This document shows, piece after piece, positions 7,602 through 16,032 of a stretch of 64,000 nucleotides of DNA. The notes under the pieces are model-generated. The model was not told the DNA's origin. It worked only from the letters and a program-made list of their open reading frames with translations, and did no database searches. The stretch is from Polyangium mundeleinium. Its GTDB lineage: Bacteria; Myxococcota_A; Polyangia; Polyangiales; Polyangiaceae. A program made the translations under genes and the position numbers. Position 1 is the stretch's first letter; every line of letters begins with the position of its first letter. The DNA lies in the NCBI RefSeq assembly GCF_028369105.1, contig NZ_JAQNDO010000001.1:10262501-10326500 (forward strand), written 5' to 3'.

Positions 7602-8552
7602 ATGCGCACTTCGCTCGTGCGGTCGCGTCGCCTCGGCTCGGTGGCCGAGGCCGTCGGGAACACGCCGCTCGTCCGCCTCGATCGTGTGGCCCGGGAGGCG
7701 CCGAGCGTCGAGGTGTACGCGAAGCTCGAGTTCGCGAACCCCGGCGGCTCGGTGAAGGACCGGGCCGCGCTCCGGATGATGACGAAGGCGATCGAGGAGG
7801 GGAAGCTCGGTTCGGGCAAGATCCTCATCGACTCGACGAGCGGCAACACGGGCGTCGCGTACTCGATCTTCGGCGCGGCGCTCGGCGTGCCCGTGCGGCT
7901 CGTCATGCCCTCGAACGTGAGCAAGGCGCGCAAGGACATCGCGCGCGCCTTCGGCACGGAGATCATCTTCAGCGACCCGATGGAGGGCTCCGACGGCGCG
8001 ATCCGGCACGTGCGGGAGATCGTGGAGAAGGATCCGGAGACGTACTTCTATCCGGACCAGTACTCGAACCCGAACAACCCGCTCGCGCACTACCACGGCA
8101 CGGGCGTGGAGATCCTCGACGCGCTCGGCGATCGCCTGACGCACTTCGTCGCAGGGATCGGCACGAGCGGGACGATCGTGGGCACGTCGCGGCGGCTGAA
8201 GGAGCACACGCGCCCGATCCGCTGCGTCGCGGTCGAGCCCACGGAGCCCTTGCACGGGCTCGAAGGGCTCAAGCACCTGCCGAGCTCGCTCGTGCCGGCG
8301 ATCCACGACGGCAGCGCCTACGACGAGACGTTTCGCGTGACCACGGAGGACGGCTGGGACATGGCCGACCGGCTCGCGCGCGAGGAGGCGCTGCACGTCG
8401 GGCATTCGAGCGGGGCGAACGTGTTCGCGGCCGTGGAGATCGCGAAGAAGCTGCACGAGACGCAAGGCGGCGGGTGTGTGGTGGCGATCGTGTGTGACCG
8501 TGGCGATCGGTACTTCGCGCCGATGAAATGGGAGAAGCGGTATCTATGGTGA
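7602..8552 (+). CDS. cysM: Cysteine synthase B, likely carrier-dependent
   Basis: PLP-dependent cysteine synthase of 316 residues. The aldimine lysine is in NPGGSVKDR (K52), followed by STSGNTG (78-84) and GIGTSGTIVGTSRRL. It ends in GDRYFAPMKWEKRYLW, longer than the CysK tail and similar to mycobacterial CysM, whose C-terminal segment closes over the active site. In M. tuberculosis this type uses O-phosphoserine and thiocarboxylated CysO instead of free sulfide. Its position directly after a CysO-like gene (1-bp gap) and before a JAMM protease supports the same chemistry, although the substrate is inferred. The next gene overlaps its 3' end. Confidence 0.92.
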   Translation: MRTSLVRSRRLGSVAEAVGNTPLVRLDRVAREAPSVEVYAKLEFANPGGSVKDRAALRMMTKAIEEGKLGSGKILIDSTSGNTGVAYSIFGAALGVPVRLVMPSNVSKARKDIARAFGTEIIFSDPMEGSDGAIRHVREIVEKDPETYFYPDQYSNPNNPLAHYHGTGVEILDALGDRLTHFVAGIGTSGTIVGTSRRLKEHTRPIRCVAVEPTEPLHGLEGLKHLPSSLVPAIHDGSAYDETFRVTTEDGWDMADRLAREEALHVGHSSGANVFAAVEIAKKLHETQGGGCVVAIVCDRGDRYFAPMKWEKRYLW

Positions 8553-9094
8553 CGGACTCTCCGTGGACGCGCGGCCACCTGACGATCACGCGCAGCGCGC
8601 TCGCCGTGGTGGAGAAGGACGCGCTTCGCGGCTACGCGGCCGACGAGGAGGCATGCGGGTATCTGCTTGGCCCCGCAGAGAGCCCGCTCCGCTGCGACGA
8701 GGCCGTGCCGATGCAGAACGTCGCGAACAAGCTGCACGCGATCGATCCGGAGCAGTACTTCCGCACGGCGCGCACGTTCTTCTCGTTCAACGAGAAGAAG
8801 TTCGACGACGCGGTCCGCGCCGCGGCGCGTGAGGGCCGGCCCGTGAAGATCCTCTACCACTCGCACCTCGACGCGGGGGCGTACTTCAGCCCGACAGACG
8901 CGGCCGTGATGAGCATGGGCGAGCCGCCCGCGCACGAGGGCGGCGCGATCACGATGGGCCCGGGCCCGGCCTGGCCGCTCGCGTTCCTCGTGACGAGCGT
9001 GCGCTCCGGGGTCATCGACGAGCACCGGCTCTTCGTGTGGGACGCGGAGGCGCGGGGCTTCGTGGCCCAAGCGATCACGGTCGTCGAGGAGTAG
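8546..9094 (+). CDS. JAMM/MPN+ metalloprotease, Mec+-like (M67)
   Basis: Zn2+ isopeptidase/peptidase of 182 residues. The JAMM signature HxHx7Sx2D is intact: H105, H107, S115 and D118 in YHSHLDAGAYFSPTD, with the general-base Glu in EEACGYLLG (E34/E35). Family members cut after the GG of ubiquitin-like proteins. Expected roles here are removal of the Ser-Ala-Arg tail from the upstream carrier and release of cysteine from the carrier-cysteine adduct. The start at 8546 overlaps the cysM stop (ATGGTGA) and has GGAGAAG 8 nt upstream; an in-frame ATG at 8528 would overlap more. No signal peptide, so cytoplasmic. Confidence 0.9.
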   Translation: MVTDSPWTRGHLTITRSALAVVEKDALRGYAADEEACGYLLGPAESPLRCDEAVPMQNVANKLHAIDPEQYFRTARTFFSFNEKKFDDAVRAAAREGRPVKILYHSHLDAGAYFSPTDAAVMSMGEPPAHEGGAITMGPGPAWPLAFLVTSVRSGVIDEHRLFVWDAEARGFVAQAITVVEE

Positions 9095-9100
9095 CGCCTC

Positions 9101-10819
9101 GTGAGCGGCTTCGTCGTCTGGTTCACGGGCCTCTCCGGCGCGGGCAAGAGCACGCTCGGAGCGATGCTCGCGGCGGAGCTGCGCACGCGCGGGGTGCACG
9201 TGGAGGTGCTCGACGGCGACGAGGTGCGGACGCACCTCTCGAAGGGGCTCGGGTTCTCCCGGGAGGATCGCGACACGAACGTGCGGCGCATCGGCTTCGT
9301 GGCGAAGCTCGTCGCGCGGAGCGGGGCGTGCGCGATCACCGGCGCGATCAGCCCGTTCCGGGCGATCCGCGACGAGCAGCGCGCGCAGATCGACAGGTTC
9401 GTCGAGGTGTATTGCAGCGCGTCGATCGACGCGCTCGCCGAGCGGGATCCGAAGGGGCTCTACCGCAAGGCGCTGGCGGGGGAGATCAAGGGATTCACGG
9501 GGATCGACGATCCGTACGAGCCGCCCCTCGCGCCCGAGGTCACGCTGTACACGGACCGCGAGAGCAAGGAGGAGAGCCTCGCGAAGATCGTCGCGCGGCT
9601 CGAAGAGCTCGGCCACGTGCCCGCGGCGAAGGGCAGCGCGGTGGGCGGGCACGCGAAGCAACCTTCGACGCTCCTCGCACGGCCGCACGGCGGCGAGCTC
9701 GTGAGCCGCGCCGTGGGCCCGGGCCTGCGGGAGACGCTCGCCGAGCGCGCGCGATCGATGCCGGGGATCGACCTCGACGCCGAGGCCGAGGTCGACGTCG
9801 ATCTGCTCGCGACCGGCGCCCTCTCGCCGCTGAAGGGGTTCTTCGGCGAGAAAGATTTCCTTCGTGTCGCAAGGGAGATGCGACTCGAAAACGGCCTGCC
9901 CTGGCCTGTGCCGATCACACTCGCGGTAAGCGAGGAGGTGGCGGGTTCGCTGCGGATCGGCGCGGAAGCGGCGCTGCGGGCGCGGGACGGGCGGATCGTG
10001 GCGGTGATCGAGGTGAACGATCTGTACCGCCCAGCGGCCTCGCTCGCGGGGCGCGCGCGCGTCGGGCCGCTCGGCGACGAGGATCCGGATCTCGCGCGGC
10101 ACGTGGCGCGCGGGCCCGTGCTCGTGGGCGGCGAGGTGCACGTGATCGAGCCGGTCCGGCGCGGCGGGCCTTCGGCGCACGATCCGGCCACGACGCGGGT
10201 GATGCTGGCGACGCGTGGCCTCGGGAGCGTCGCGGGCATACGCGCCCGCACGCTGCCGCGGCGGGCCGAGGAGCACCTGGCCCGGGTGGCGCTGGAGGTG
10301 ACGGGAGGACTGTGGATCCAGGCGGTGGAGGCGCTCGAAGGGGACAAAAGCGGCCTGGAGGCAGCGCGTTTTTCCACGCGCCTGCGTTGCCACGAGGTCC
10401 TCGTGGAGCGGTACTTCCCGGCGGAACGGGTGGTCCTGTCGGCGGGGCTGCCGGCGCGGGTCGGCGGGGGGCGGCAAGCGGTGCTCGACGCGATCGTGTG
10501 CCAGAACCACGGCTGTTCCCACGCCCTCCTGGTCGGATCGACGTTCGCAGGCGGCGTGAGCGGTGCAGAGCGGGCCTTCCGCGTCTATGCTCCCGGAGAG
10601 CTCGGGGTCGTGCCACTTTGCTTCGAGGACGCGTTTCACTCCACCCGGACGAACTCGATGGCGACCTCGCGGAGCGCCCCCGGGGACACGTCCACCTGGA
10701 TCACGGCCACGGAGGCGGAGATCCTGGCGAGGATCACGCGCGGCGAGGCGCCCCCGCCCGAGGTGCTCAGGCCCGAGGTCGCAGAGGTGCTCGCCGCGGA
10801 GCCGCGCTCGCCGTCCTGA
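9101..10819 (+). CDS. APS kinase fused to a degenerate ATP-sulfurylase domain
   Basis: Fusion of 572 residues in the same order as animal PAPS synthetase. Residues 1-175 are a complete APS kinase: P-loop GLSGAGKST (10-18), LDGDEVR, EDRDTNVRRIGFVAKL, ISPFRAIR and KGFTGIDDPYEPP. Residues ~190-572 have the PUA-like and catalytic folds of ATP sulfurylase (RPHGGELVSRAV, LSPLKGFFGEKDF, WPVPITLAVSEE). The sulfurylase active-site motif QxRNPxHxxH is replaced by RARTLPRRAEE (381-391), removing both catalytic histidines, and the GRDHAG motif is VGSTFAG (478-484). The kinase half should work; the sulfurylase half probably cannot make APS and may be regulatory or structural. It starts 6 bp after the JAMM gene stop. 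Confidence 0.88.
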   Translation: MSGFVVWFTGLSGAGKSTLGAMLAAELRTRGVHVEVLDGDEVRTHLSKGLGFSREDRDTNVRRIGFVAKLVARSGACAITGAISPFRAIRDEQRAQIDRFVEVYCSASIDALAERDPKGLYRKALAGEIKGFTGIDDPYEPPLAPEVTLYTDRESKEESLAKIVARLEELGHVPAAKGSAVGGHAKQPSTLLARPHGGELVSRAVGPGLRETLAERARSMPGIDLDAEAEVDVDLLATGALSPLKGFFGEKDFLRVAREMRLENGLPWPVPITLAVSEEVAGSLRIGAEAALRARDGRIVAVIEVNDLYRPAASLAGRARVGPLGDEDPDLARHVARGPVLVGGEVHVIEPVRRGGPSAHDPATTRVMLATRGLGSVAGIRARTLPRRAEEHLARVALEVTGGLWIQAVEALEGDKSGLEAARFSTRLRCHEVLVERYFPAERVVLSAGLPARVGGGRQAVLDAIVCQNHGCSHALLVGSTFAGGVSGAERAFRVYAPGELGVVPLCFEDAFHSTRTNSMATSRSAPGDTSTWITATEAEILARITRGEAPPPEVLRPEVAEVLAAEPRSPS

Positions 10820-10833
10820 TCACGGGCGTCCTC

Positions 10834-12105
10834 GTGCTGCCACGAGGCGCGAGGGCGGACCTCGCGGAGGACGCCGATCGCCTCGCGCAGACCTGGAAAG
10901 ACCGCGGCGCCGAGATCTCGCGCCTCGCGCCGATCTTCCTCGACCACGGCCGGAACAAGCGCTTCGTGGTGCCGCAAGACAGCGCCGACGAAGAGCTGCC
11001 CGGATGCACGATGGTCGTGCTCCTCGGCGCGCCGAGCGCGGACTTCGCCGTGCTCACGGCCTTCGAGGCGGATCTCCCCGCGCTGCCGGCGGGCCTGCTC
11101 CCGCACGGCCATCCCGCGCTCGATCCGGAGGACCGCGGCACGAAGAGCTCGCTCGGCGTGGTGTCGCTCGTGCGATGCGGGCCACGCCGCAAGGACCTCG
11201 CGTCGCTCGTCGTCTCGATGCGCTCGCCGCGCGGGGCGGTCGAGGTCCTCGTGGCGCGCTCGTCCGCGCCGCTCGGGGATCTACGCGACGCGCTGCCCGA
11301 GCGCGCCTTTGGCCTCGTCGCGCCGCGCGGCAATCCTGGAAGGCCCATCGAGCCGGGGCCGCTCGCCGAGCGCACGGTCCGCGCCGAGGAGCGGGCGCGA
11401 TCCGAGGGCGCAGAGCGGTTCACGCGCGTGCCCATGGTCGCCTCGGCCGAGGGCGCAGGCGAGTACCAGCTCCGCCTCGGCGACGGCTGCCACCGGTTGC
11501 AGGTCATGGCCGCCGTGCCGCCGACGTTCCCGCACCGCGCGACCGACGTCGACGCAGAAGCCCGCGACGACGCCGGCCGCATGCTCGCGCGGGATCGCAG
11601 CGAGGCCGCAGACGCGCGGCTCGACTTCTGTCTCGGCGAGGCGACACGCGTCACCGTGCCGTTCGCAGGCGCGGCGGGCATGGTGCCGATGATGGTGATC
11701 GACGCGGTCTGGCCCATCCCACGCGCGATCCCGAACCACTGGGGCGCGCGCACACGCGCCGGTTTCGCGCTCGCGCTGCGGCGGCGCAACGCGCCCGAGC
11801 CCACGGCGGCGCCGGTCTTCGAGTCGCTCGGCGTCGCAGGGCCGACGATGGTGCCGGTCCCGCTGGAGCCGGGGCGGTGTTACCTCGCGGCCCTCGCGGT
11901 GGCGCGGGGTGAATCGCGGGGCCTCCGGCTCGCGGCGACGGTCGGCGACAGGTACGTGCGCGACGAGGTGATCGATCGCCCCGAGGGCGCCGTGCTCGCG
12001 TTCTGCGCCGAGAGCGAGGCGTCGGCGCGGATCGACATCGAGGCGCGCGGCTCGGGCGTGTGGTGGACGTTCGCGCTCTTCGCGCTCGGAGGGGGCGAAC
12101 CTTGA
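10834..12105 (+). CDS. Secreted protein of unknown function (5' end uncertain)
   Basis: About 423 residues from the first in-frame NTG (GTG at 10834). Codons just upstream, from ~10801, encode AALAVLITGVLVLPRGARA, a good Sec signal with cleavage at ARA, so the real start is probably earlier, yet no ATG, GTG or TTG occurs in frame there. A CTG at 10816, overlapping the stop of the fusion gene, or a sequencing error are options. The mature protein has paired cysteines and two similar beta-rich halves (GDGCHRLQVMAAVPP and EPGRCYLAALAVARG), suggesting repeated small domains. It is followed by a lipoprotein with the same style of repeats and overlapping it by 4 nt. Confidence 0.65.
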   Translation: MLPRGARADLAEDADRLAQTWKDRGAEISRLAPIFLDHGRNKRFVVPQDSADEELPGCTMVVLLGAPSADFAVLTAFEADLPALPAGLLPHGHPALDPEDRGTKSSLGVVSLVRCGPRRKDLASLVVSMRSPRGAVEVLVARSSAPLGDLRDALPERAFGLVAPRGNPGRPIEPGPLAERTVRAEERARSEGAERFTRVPMVASAEGAGEYQLRLGDGCHRLQVMAAVPPTFPHRATDVDAEARDDAGRMLARDRSEAADARLDFCLGEATRVTVPFAGAAGMVPMMVIDAVWPIPRAIPNHWGARTRAGFALALRRRNAPEPTAAPVFESLGVAGPTMVPVPLEPGRCYLAALAVARGESRGLRLAATVGDRYVRDEVIDRPEGAVLAFCAESEASARIDIEARGSGVWWTFALFALGGGEP

Positions 12106-13787
12106 CGCGGCTGCCCGTGCGGATCGCCTCGCTCATGCTCGGCGCGCTCGTCGCGGGCTGCGGCGGCGGCGCGCCGGCCTCCCCCGCGAAGCCCGCGGCG
12201 GCGACCCCTGCGCCTCCCCGCGTGGTCCCGGGGAAGGCAGATGGACGCGCGCTCCTCGCCGCGGACGCCGCGCGCGTGCAGGCCGCGGGCGCGGGCGCGC
12301 TCGAGGTCGTCGCCTCGGAGTACCTCTCCGAGGGCGACAAGGTCGGCGCGTTCGTGGAGGTCCCGCTCGACGCATGCGCGCTCGTCATGGCGCGCGGGTC
12401 GCCCTCGGTCGTCGACGTGGATCTCTTCGCCTACGAGGACGACGGGACGAGCTTCGCCGTGGACGAGTCGACCGACGCGCGCCCGGCGATCCTCGTCTGC
12501 CCGCCGCACCCGAAGCGGCTCTGGCTCGCGACGCGTGTCGTGTCGGGCTCGGGTCTCGTCGGCCTCGGCGTGCAGAGCGTGCCGACGTCGGCCGTGGCCG
12601 CGGTGGAGGAGGCCGCCGGCGCGCGAGGTCGATCGGGCGGCGAGACGGGTCGGCTCGAAGCGTGGCCGGGGCTCGAAGCAAAGCTCATCGCGCATCGCGC
12701 CTGGCTCGGCGGTCGCTGGGAGGACGTGCGCCGCGCAGCCGTGCCCCTCGCGCCGCGCGCCGCCACGCGTCTCACGGTCGCCATCGAGGCAGGCCGTTGT
12801 CTCGACGTCTTCGTCTCCCCGAGCGACGAGGTCGGCTCCCTCGAGGTCGTCGCCGAGGACCCCGCGGGCCGCATCCTCGCGCGTGGCAAGGAGCGCGGGC
12901 GCGACCGCGCGATCGTGCTCTGCTCGGCGACGACGAACGAGGTCACGGTCGCCATCCGGCCGCGCGCCTCGACCGGGCTCGCCGCCGTCGTCGCGAGCCG
13001 CTCCGCCCCCGGCGCGGGCGCGGCCCTCGACCCCTCCGCGCGCGCCGAGCACGTGACCGAGACGCGCGAGATCGACGCAGCCCGCGCGGCCCTCGCGAAG
13101 GACCTCGCCGGCAAGGGCTTCGGCGCCCCGAAGACGCTGCTCGTCGGCTCGGCGAAGCTCGGCAGCCGCGCCGCCGCCGCGTTCGAGTTGCCGGCCGGCT
13201 GCGCGCGCATCGACGTCGTCGCGGGCAAGCCGCTCGCCGACGCCGCGGCCTCGCTCTGGAACGATCGCGGCGCGCTGCTCGCCGAGGGCCGGGGCGGCGC
13301 GGGCGTGACGCTCTTCGCGTGTGGTCCGAGCGGCCCGGCGCGGATCGACGTCGAGGCCCTCGCGCGCCCGGGGCCCTTCGCCGTCGAGCTGCGCAAGGAC
13401 GACGCCGCACCCGCCGCACTCGTCGCCCACCCGCTCGCGGCCGCGCGCCTGCTCGCCGTGCTCGACGCCGGGGGCGCGCGCATCTCCGCCGCGGCGGCCT
13501 CCTCAGCCCAGGTCGTCGCCCTCGACGCGGGCGCACGCACCACCCTGCCCTTCGACATCCCCGCGCGCGGCTGCGTCGAGGTCACGGCCGCGCTCGATCG
13601 AGGCGGCAGCGGCCTCGATCTGCGCCTCGCCGACGCCTCCACCAACGAGAACACCGTCACCCGCGGCCGGTTCGTGCTCAGCGATCGCCTCTGCGCCGGC
13701 GACGCGGGGGCCAAGGGCAACGCCGAGCTCCGCCTCCTCGCGGGCAAGGCGGATGCTCTCGTGCTCGTGCGCCCGCTTTCGCCCTAA
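12102..13787 (+). CDS. Lipoprotein with repeated beta-rich Cys domains
   Basis: 561 residues starting at a TTG whose last bases overlap the stop of the preceding gene (TTGA); GGAGGG lies about 7 nt upstream. The lipobox is LVAGC (Cys about 20), followed by an Ala/Pro linker. The body has at least four stretches with the pattern [V/L]xLxxGxCxxVxxxxxxP (LDACALVMARGSP, EAGRCLDVFVSPS, PAGCARIDVVAGKP, PARGCVEVTAALD). Each is followed by a DxxLxD/xR strand, so it reads as tandem beta-sandwich units of about 110 residues. The same pattern occurs in the preceding protein, suggesting a two-component surface assembly. No catalytic motif; function unknown. Confidence 0.75.
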   Translation: MTRLPVRIASLMLGALVAGCGGGAPASPAKPAAATPAPPRVVPGKADGRALLAADAARVQAAGAGALEVVASEYLSEGDKVGAFVEVPLDACALVMARGSPSVVDVDLFAYEDDGTSFAVDESTDARPAILVCPPHPKRLWLATRVVSGSGLVGLGVQSVPTSAVAAVEEAAGARGRSGGETGRLEAWPGLEAKLIAHRAWLGGRWEDVRRAAVPLAPRAATRLTVAIEAGRCLDVFVSPSDEVGSLEVVAEDPAGRILARGKERGRDRAIVLCSATTNEVTVAIRPRASTGLAAVVASRSAPGAGAALDPSARAEHVTETREIDAARAALAKDLAGKGFGAPKTLLVGSAKLGSRAAAAFELPAGCARIDVVAGKPLADAAASLWNDRGALLAEGRGGAGVTLFACGPSGPARIDVEALARPGPFAVELRKDDAAPAALVAHPLAAARLLAVLDAGGARISAAAASSAQVVALDAGARTTLPFDIPARGCVEVTAALDRGGSGLDLRLADASTNENTVTRGRFVLSDRLCAGDAGAKGNAELRLLAGKADALVLVRPLSP

Positions 13788-13850
13788 ACACATTTCCCAA
13801 AACGCCCGACCCCTCCTCCAGGGCCGTCCCCCGGCGTTATGCTGGGCCCG

Positions 13851-14354
13851 ATGTCCCCCGCACTCCGCTCCCGTCTCCTCGTGGGTTCCCTGCTCGGGCT
13901 CGCCGCCTGTGCGGAGATCGAGGCCGCGCCTCCGCCCCTGCATCCGCGCGGGAGCGCCTCGCCCGACGCGACCGTCGCGGCCGCGGAAGCCACGCCGTCC
14001 AAGCCCGCGGCCCCTGCGGAGGGCGGCCGACAAGAAGCGCTCGCGCCGCGCGTCGGCATCGAGGGCGTGGCCGACGGCCAGCAGGCGCTCGCCGACGCCA
14101 TCGTCGCCGCCTCCAAGGCTCCGATGAACGAGTGCCGCGGGAACAGCGGCGGCGGCACGGTCCGCATTCGGGTCGCGGGCAACCACACGTCCGCGTCGTT
14201 CGCCGTCGACCCTCGCTCCACGGCGGACGACAAGATGCGCCATTGCGTGCTCGAAGCCCTCTCCACGCTCGACGTCCCCGACACGATCTCGCAATCGAGC
14301 CCCTCCTCGCGCCCCTCCTCGGGCTTCTCGTCGATCATCACCGTTCAGTGGTAA
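13851..14354 (+). CDS. Lipoprotein with AgmX/TonB-like C-terminal domain
   Basis: 167-residue predicted lipoprotein (lipobox LGLAAC). After a Pro/Ala-rich linker the last ~85 residues follow the pattern GTVRIRVAGNHTSASFAVDPRST...MRHCVLEALSTLDVP. That is the TonB-like/AgmX C-terminal pattern common in myxobacterial envelope and gliding proteins: a Gly-rich strand, a paired Cys near the end, and an amphipathic helix before a final strand. The predicted pairing is C (MNECRG) with C (RHCVLE). An in-frame ATG at 13839 would add four residues. The partner and role are unknown. Confidence 0.7.
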   Translation: MSPALRSRLLVGSLLGLAACAEIEAAPPPLHPRGSASPDATVAAAEATPSKPAAPAEGGRQEALAPRVGIEGVADGQQALADAIVAASKAPMNECRGNSGGGTVRIRVAGNHTSASFAVDPRSTADDKMRHCVLEALSTLDVPDTISQSSPSSRPSSGFSSIITVQW

Positions 14355-14366
14355 AGGCCGCACGGC

Positions 14367-15500
14367 ATGCATTCGAGCGACGACACCGGAAAAACCCCGC
14401 TCCACGCCCCGCAGAAGGACGCCTCCTCCGGCCTCTTCACCGTGCGTGATTTCGAGAGGGCCGCGCGCGCGGCGCTCTCGGCCATGGCCTACGATTATTA
14501 CCGTTCCGGCGCCGACGCCGAGCGCACGCTCCGCGAGAACCTGCGCGCCTATCGCCGCTGGCAGATCCATTCGCGTGTCCTCGTCGACGTCTCGCGCCTC
14601 ACCCTCGAAACCGAGATCCTCGGCGCGCCCGTCTCGATGCCGATCCTCGTCGCGCCGACGGCCTACCACAAGCTCGCGCATCCCGAGGGCGAGCTCGCGA
14701 CCGCGCGCGCCGCCGCCCGCGCGGGCACGATCTTCACCGTCTCCACCCTCGCCACGACGTCCCTCGAAGACATCGCGCGCGCCTCGAACGGGCCGCTCTG
14801 GTTCCAGCTCTACGTGCACAAGGACCGCGAGCTCACCCGCTCGCTCGTCGAGCGCGCCGAGGCCGCCGGGTATCGCGCCATCGTGCTCACCGTCGACACC
14901 CCCGTCCTCGGCCGCCGCCTCCGCGACGTGCGCAACGGGTTCGGCCTCCCGAACGGCCTCGTCATGGCGAACCTCGTGGACGCCAAGGTCGCCGCGGGCG
15001 CTTCGGGCTCGGCTCTCCACCGGTACATCGCGTCGCGGCACGACGCCTCGCTCTCCTGGCGTGACGTCGAGTGGCTGCGCGGCATCACCCGCTTGCCTTT
15101 GCTCCTCAAAGGAATCGTTCGTCCGGATGATACAATGCTCGCGGTCGACGCGGGCGCCGCGGGGATCATCGTCTCGAACCACGGCGCGCGTCAGCTCGAC
15201 TCGGCGCCAGCCACGCTCGACGTCCTGCCGCGTGTCGTCGAGGCGGCGGCCGGCCGCGTCCCGGTGCTCGTCGACGGCGGCGTGCGCTGGGGGACGGACG
15301 TGCTGAAGGCGCTCGCGCTCGGGGCGAACGCGGTCCTGCTCGGCCGGCCCGTCCTGTGGGGGCTCGCGGCGGCCGGGGAGGCGGGCGTCCTGCGGGTCCT
15401 CGACATCCTGCGCGACGAGCTCGCGACGGCCATGGCGCTCGCCGGGTGTCCCTCGCTCGTGTCGATCGACCGCGCCCTCCTGGAACGACGGCCGCGGTAG
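14367..15500 (+). CDS. FMN-dependent alpha-hydroxy-acid oxidase/dehydrogenase
   Basis: TIM-barrel flavoenzyme of 377 residues that oxidises L-2-hydroxy acids such as lactate or glycolate. Family features in order are: YDYYRSGADAERTLREN (FMN site), PILVAPTAYHKLAHPEGE, FQLYVHKDRE, LTVDTPVLGRRLRDVRNGF, LLLKGIVRPDD (FMN lysine), and IIVSNHGARQLDSAP with the active-site His in SNHGARQLD. The last motif is identical to the one in vertebrate HAO1. DGGVRWGTDVLKALALGA and LLGRPVLWGLA bind the FMN phosphate. No membrane anchor is seen, so it should be cytosolic and possibly oxidase-type. It follows the lipoprotein gene by 12 bp, which is probably coincidental co-transcription. Confidence 0.93.
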   Translation: MHSSDDTGKTPLHAPQKDASSGLFTVRDFERAARAALSAMAYDYYRSGADAERTLRENLRAYRRWQIHSRVLVDVSRLTLETEILGAPVSMPILVAPTAYHKLAHPEGELATARAAARAGTIFTVSTLATTSLEDIARASNGPLWFQLYVHKDRELTRSLVERAEAAGYRAIVLTVDTPVLGRRLRDVRNGFGLPNGLVMANLVDAKVAAGASGSALHRYIASRHDASLSWRDVEWLRGITRLPLLLKGIVRPDDTMLAVDAGAAGIIVSNHGARQLDSAPATLDVLPRVVEAAAGRVPVLVDGGVRWGTDVLKALALGANAVLLGRPVLWGLAAAGEAGVLRVLDILRDELATAMALAGCPSLVSIDRALLERRPR

Positions 15501-15540
15501 TCGCTGCTGCTGCCGCTAAGGATCGCTTGGCGGGAAACGC

Positions 15541-15837
15541 TCAGCTCCAGAACGCGACGAAGCAGAACCAGTCGACATCCAGGGTCTTGGTGCTGCCCTG
15601 ATCGGTGAAGCCGGTAGAGATGCTGAAGGTGGGTGAGCTGCCGCCGTTCGTCTCCGTGATGACGGCATTGGCCGTCATGTAGGGGCTCGCCGGAGTGACC
15701 ACCACGACGGGATCGGACGATGATTCGCCGTCCACCGTAAAGAAGTACTGACCGGGGGCCTTTTTGACGACCCGGAAATTGCCCGAGCCGCTGTCGATCG
15801 AGCCGTCGGCGTTGATACATCCAAATGCTTGTCCCAT
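15541..15837 (-). CDS. Small protein of unknown function
   Basis: 98 residues beginning MGQAFGCINADG, with an AAGGTGG about 8 nt before the ATG at 15837. The sequence alternates short strands and turns (FRVVKKAPGQYFFTVDG, PVVVVTPASPYMTANAVI, FSISTGFTDQG) and ends DWFCFVAFWS, so it looks like a compact beta-sandwich, similar in feel to appendage or tail-associated domains. There is no signal peptide. It is convergent with the oxidase gene and divergent from the hydrolase gene across a control region with strong inverted repeats. I do not recognise the family. Confidence 0.65.
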   Translation of the reverse strand: MGQAFGCINADGSIDSGSGNFRVVKKAPGQYFFTVDGESSSDPVVVVTPASPYMTANAVITETNGGSSPTFSISTGFTDQGSTKTLDVDWFCFVAFWS

Positions 15838-15989
15838 GACGATACCACCTTTCCTTATCGTTACGCGCGCCGCCTGGGAGCACGGCACGTGCCAGCGGGC
15901 ACTCGACGGCTCGGACCGGCGATGCGGGGGTGATTTCCTCGACGAATCAGTGGGGGCTGAACGCCGACGTCATCGGCTGAAGGAGGGGC

Positions 15990-16032
15990 AGAGGTGTACC
16001 TGTAACAGGTGCAAGGTACACCTCTGTTACAG
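15990..16032. promoter_or_regulatory. Interleaved inverted repeats in a divergent promoter region
   Basis: The 11-bp arms AGAGGTGTACC (15990-16000) and GGTACACCTCT (16015-16025) are perfect inverted repeats around a 14-nt centre. A second perfect pair, CTGTAACAG (16000-16008) and CTGTTACAG (16024-16032), is interleaved with it. The two pairs cannot form at once as hairpins, which suggests protein operators or alternative structures. It lies in a 308-bp gene-free region between a minus-strand small gene and the plus-strand hydrolase gene; nothing else recognisable is in that region. Confidence 0.75.
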
